DNA from: Qipengyuania pelagi | GTDB taxonomy: Bacteria; Pseudomonadota; Alphaproteobacteria; Sphingomonadales; Sphingomonadaceae | Assembly (NCBI RefSeq): GCF_009827295.1 | Contig: NZ_WTYD01000001.1 | Span: forward strand, 992,001 to 1,056,000 | DNA: 64,000 bases | Direction of reading: 5' to 3' | In this document: in pieces, positions 62,878-64,000 of the stretch | Layout: every line of letters starts with the position of its first letter | How positions within the stretch are numbered: position 1 is the stretch's first letter | The notes under the pieces: model-generated | What the model was told of the DNA's origin: nothing | Seen by the model: the letters and a program-made list of their open reading frames with translations, nothing else | Databases searched by the model: none | Program-made: the position numbers and the translations under genes

Positions 62878-62898
62878 CGTTGCGTAGTTACAACGATG
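62875..62898 (-). promoter_or_regulatory. inverted repeat covering the ntrY start codon
   Basis: CATCGTTG (62875-62882) and CAACGATG (62891-62898) are perfect eight-base arms around an eight-base loop. On the ntrY mRNA the second arm ends in the AUG start, so the start codon would be inside the stem. No Shine-Dalgarno sequence precedes it. It may be a translation control element or an operator; both are inference. Confidence 0.6.
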
Positions 62899-62938
62899 GT
62901 GTGGTTTATATGCAAGCCCAAATTCGCCGAACCGCCCG

Positions 62939-64000
<1,062 letters not shown>

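Overview
The window is a gene-dense (about 95% coding), GC-rich chromosomal segment of an alphaproteobacterium. The gene orders (ntrY-ntrX after ntrC, hfq-hflX, PBP activator/rsmI-yraN-gshB, hrcA-grpE with rph-rdgB divergent) and the tandem-domain Hfq point to Sphingomonadales, most likely Erythrobacteraceae. That placement is inference from gene order and family style; no rRNA is present. No phage, insertion sequence, CRISPR array or plasmid gene was found, and no gene-free stretch exceeds 300 bases.

Layout. 1-9.5 kb: 5' part of tyrS, a DOMON-like protein with a NamZ/DUF1343 muramidase, a VWA (CoxE-like) protein and its MoxR ATPase separated by an opposite-strand soluble chemoreceptor, a beta-lactamase-fold serine hydrolase with an N-terminal extra domain, and an alpha/beta-hydrolase-OsmC fusion. 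9.5-19.8 kb: parE, a penicillin-binding-protein activator lipoprotein divergent from rsmI-yraN-gshB, a REP-like inverted repeat, a DedA protein, xerC-hemW, a CAP-domain protein, rdgB-rph. 19.9-28.7 kb: heat-shock genes hrcA-grpE and dnaK-dnaJ, separated by a DUF885 metallopeptidase-like protein, a small glycine-zipper lipoprotein, a membrane protein, a putative metallopeptidase with a probable CTG start, and a PCu(A)C copper chaperone. 28.7-36.9 kb: patatin-like protein, radA-cvpA-degenerate NifU-like protein, an enlarged MFS carrier coupled to alanine racemase, and phaR. 37-47.9 kb: proS, rnr, a peroxiredoxin-like protein, a universal stress protein, E2 and E3 of pyruvate dehydrogenase with two small genes between them, a KefB-type antiporter and a 60-residue acidic protein.

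47.9-57.1 kb: tRNA-Ser(UGA), then a tightly packed rightward run: lytic transglycosylase, RlpA-like SPOR lipoprotein, D,D-carboxypeptidase, tmk, holB, metG, tatD, a PhnP-like metallo-hydrolase and a 55-residue membrane protein, many joined by ATGA or GTGA overlaps, followed by mazG. 57-64 kb, all leftward: hflX, hfq, and the nitrogen-control genes ntrX, ntrY and partial ntrC.

Themes: wall turnover (NamZ, PBP activator, MltB, RlpA-like, DacC, Alr), protein folding and stress (hrcA, grpE, dnaK, dnaJ, Usp, OsmC), RNA metabolism (rph, rnr, rsmI, hfq) and nucleotide housekeeping (rdgB, mazG, tmk). The most striking object is the Hfq protein: two Sm/Hfq domains in one chain, with the second domain having lost the basic rim residues. 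Other points worth testing are an RpoH promoter before dnaK, an EcfG-like promoter before a small lipoprotein, a hairpin covering the ntrY start codon, and several proteins in which expected catalytic or ligand residues are missing (RlpA-like, NifU-like, NtrX).
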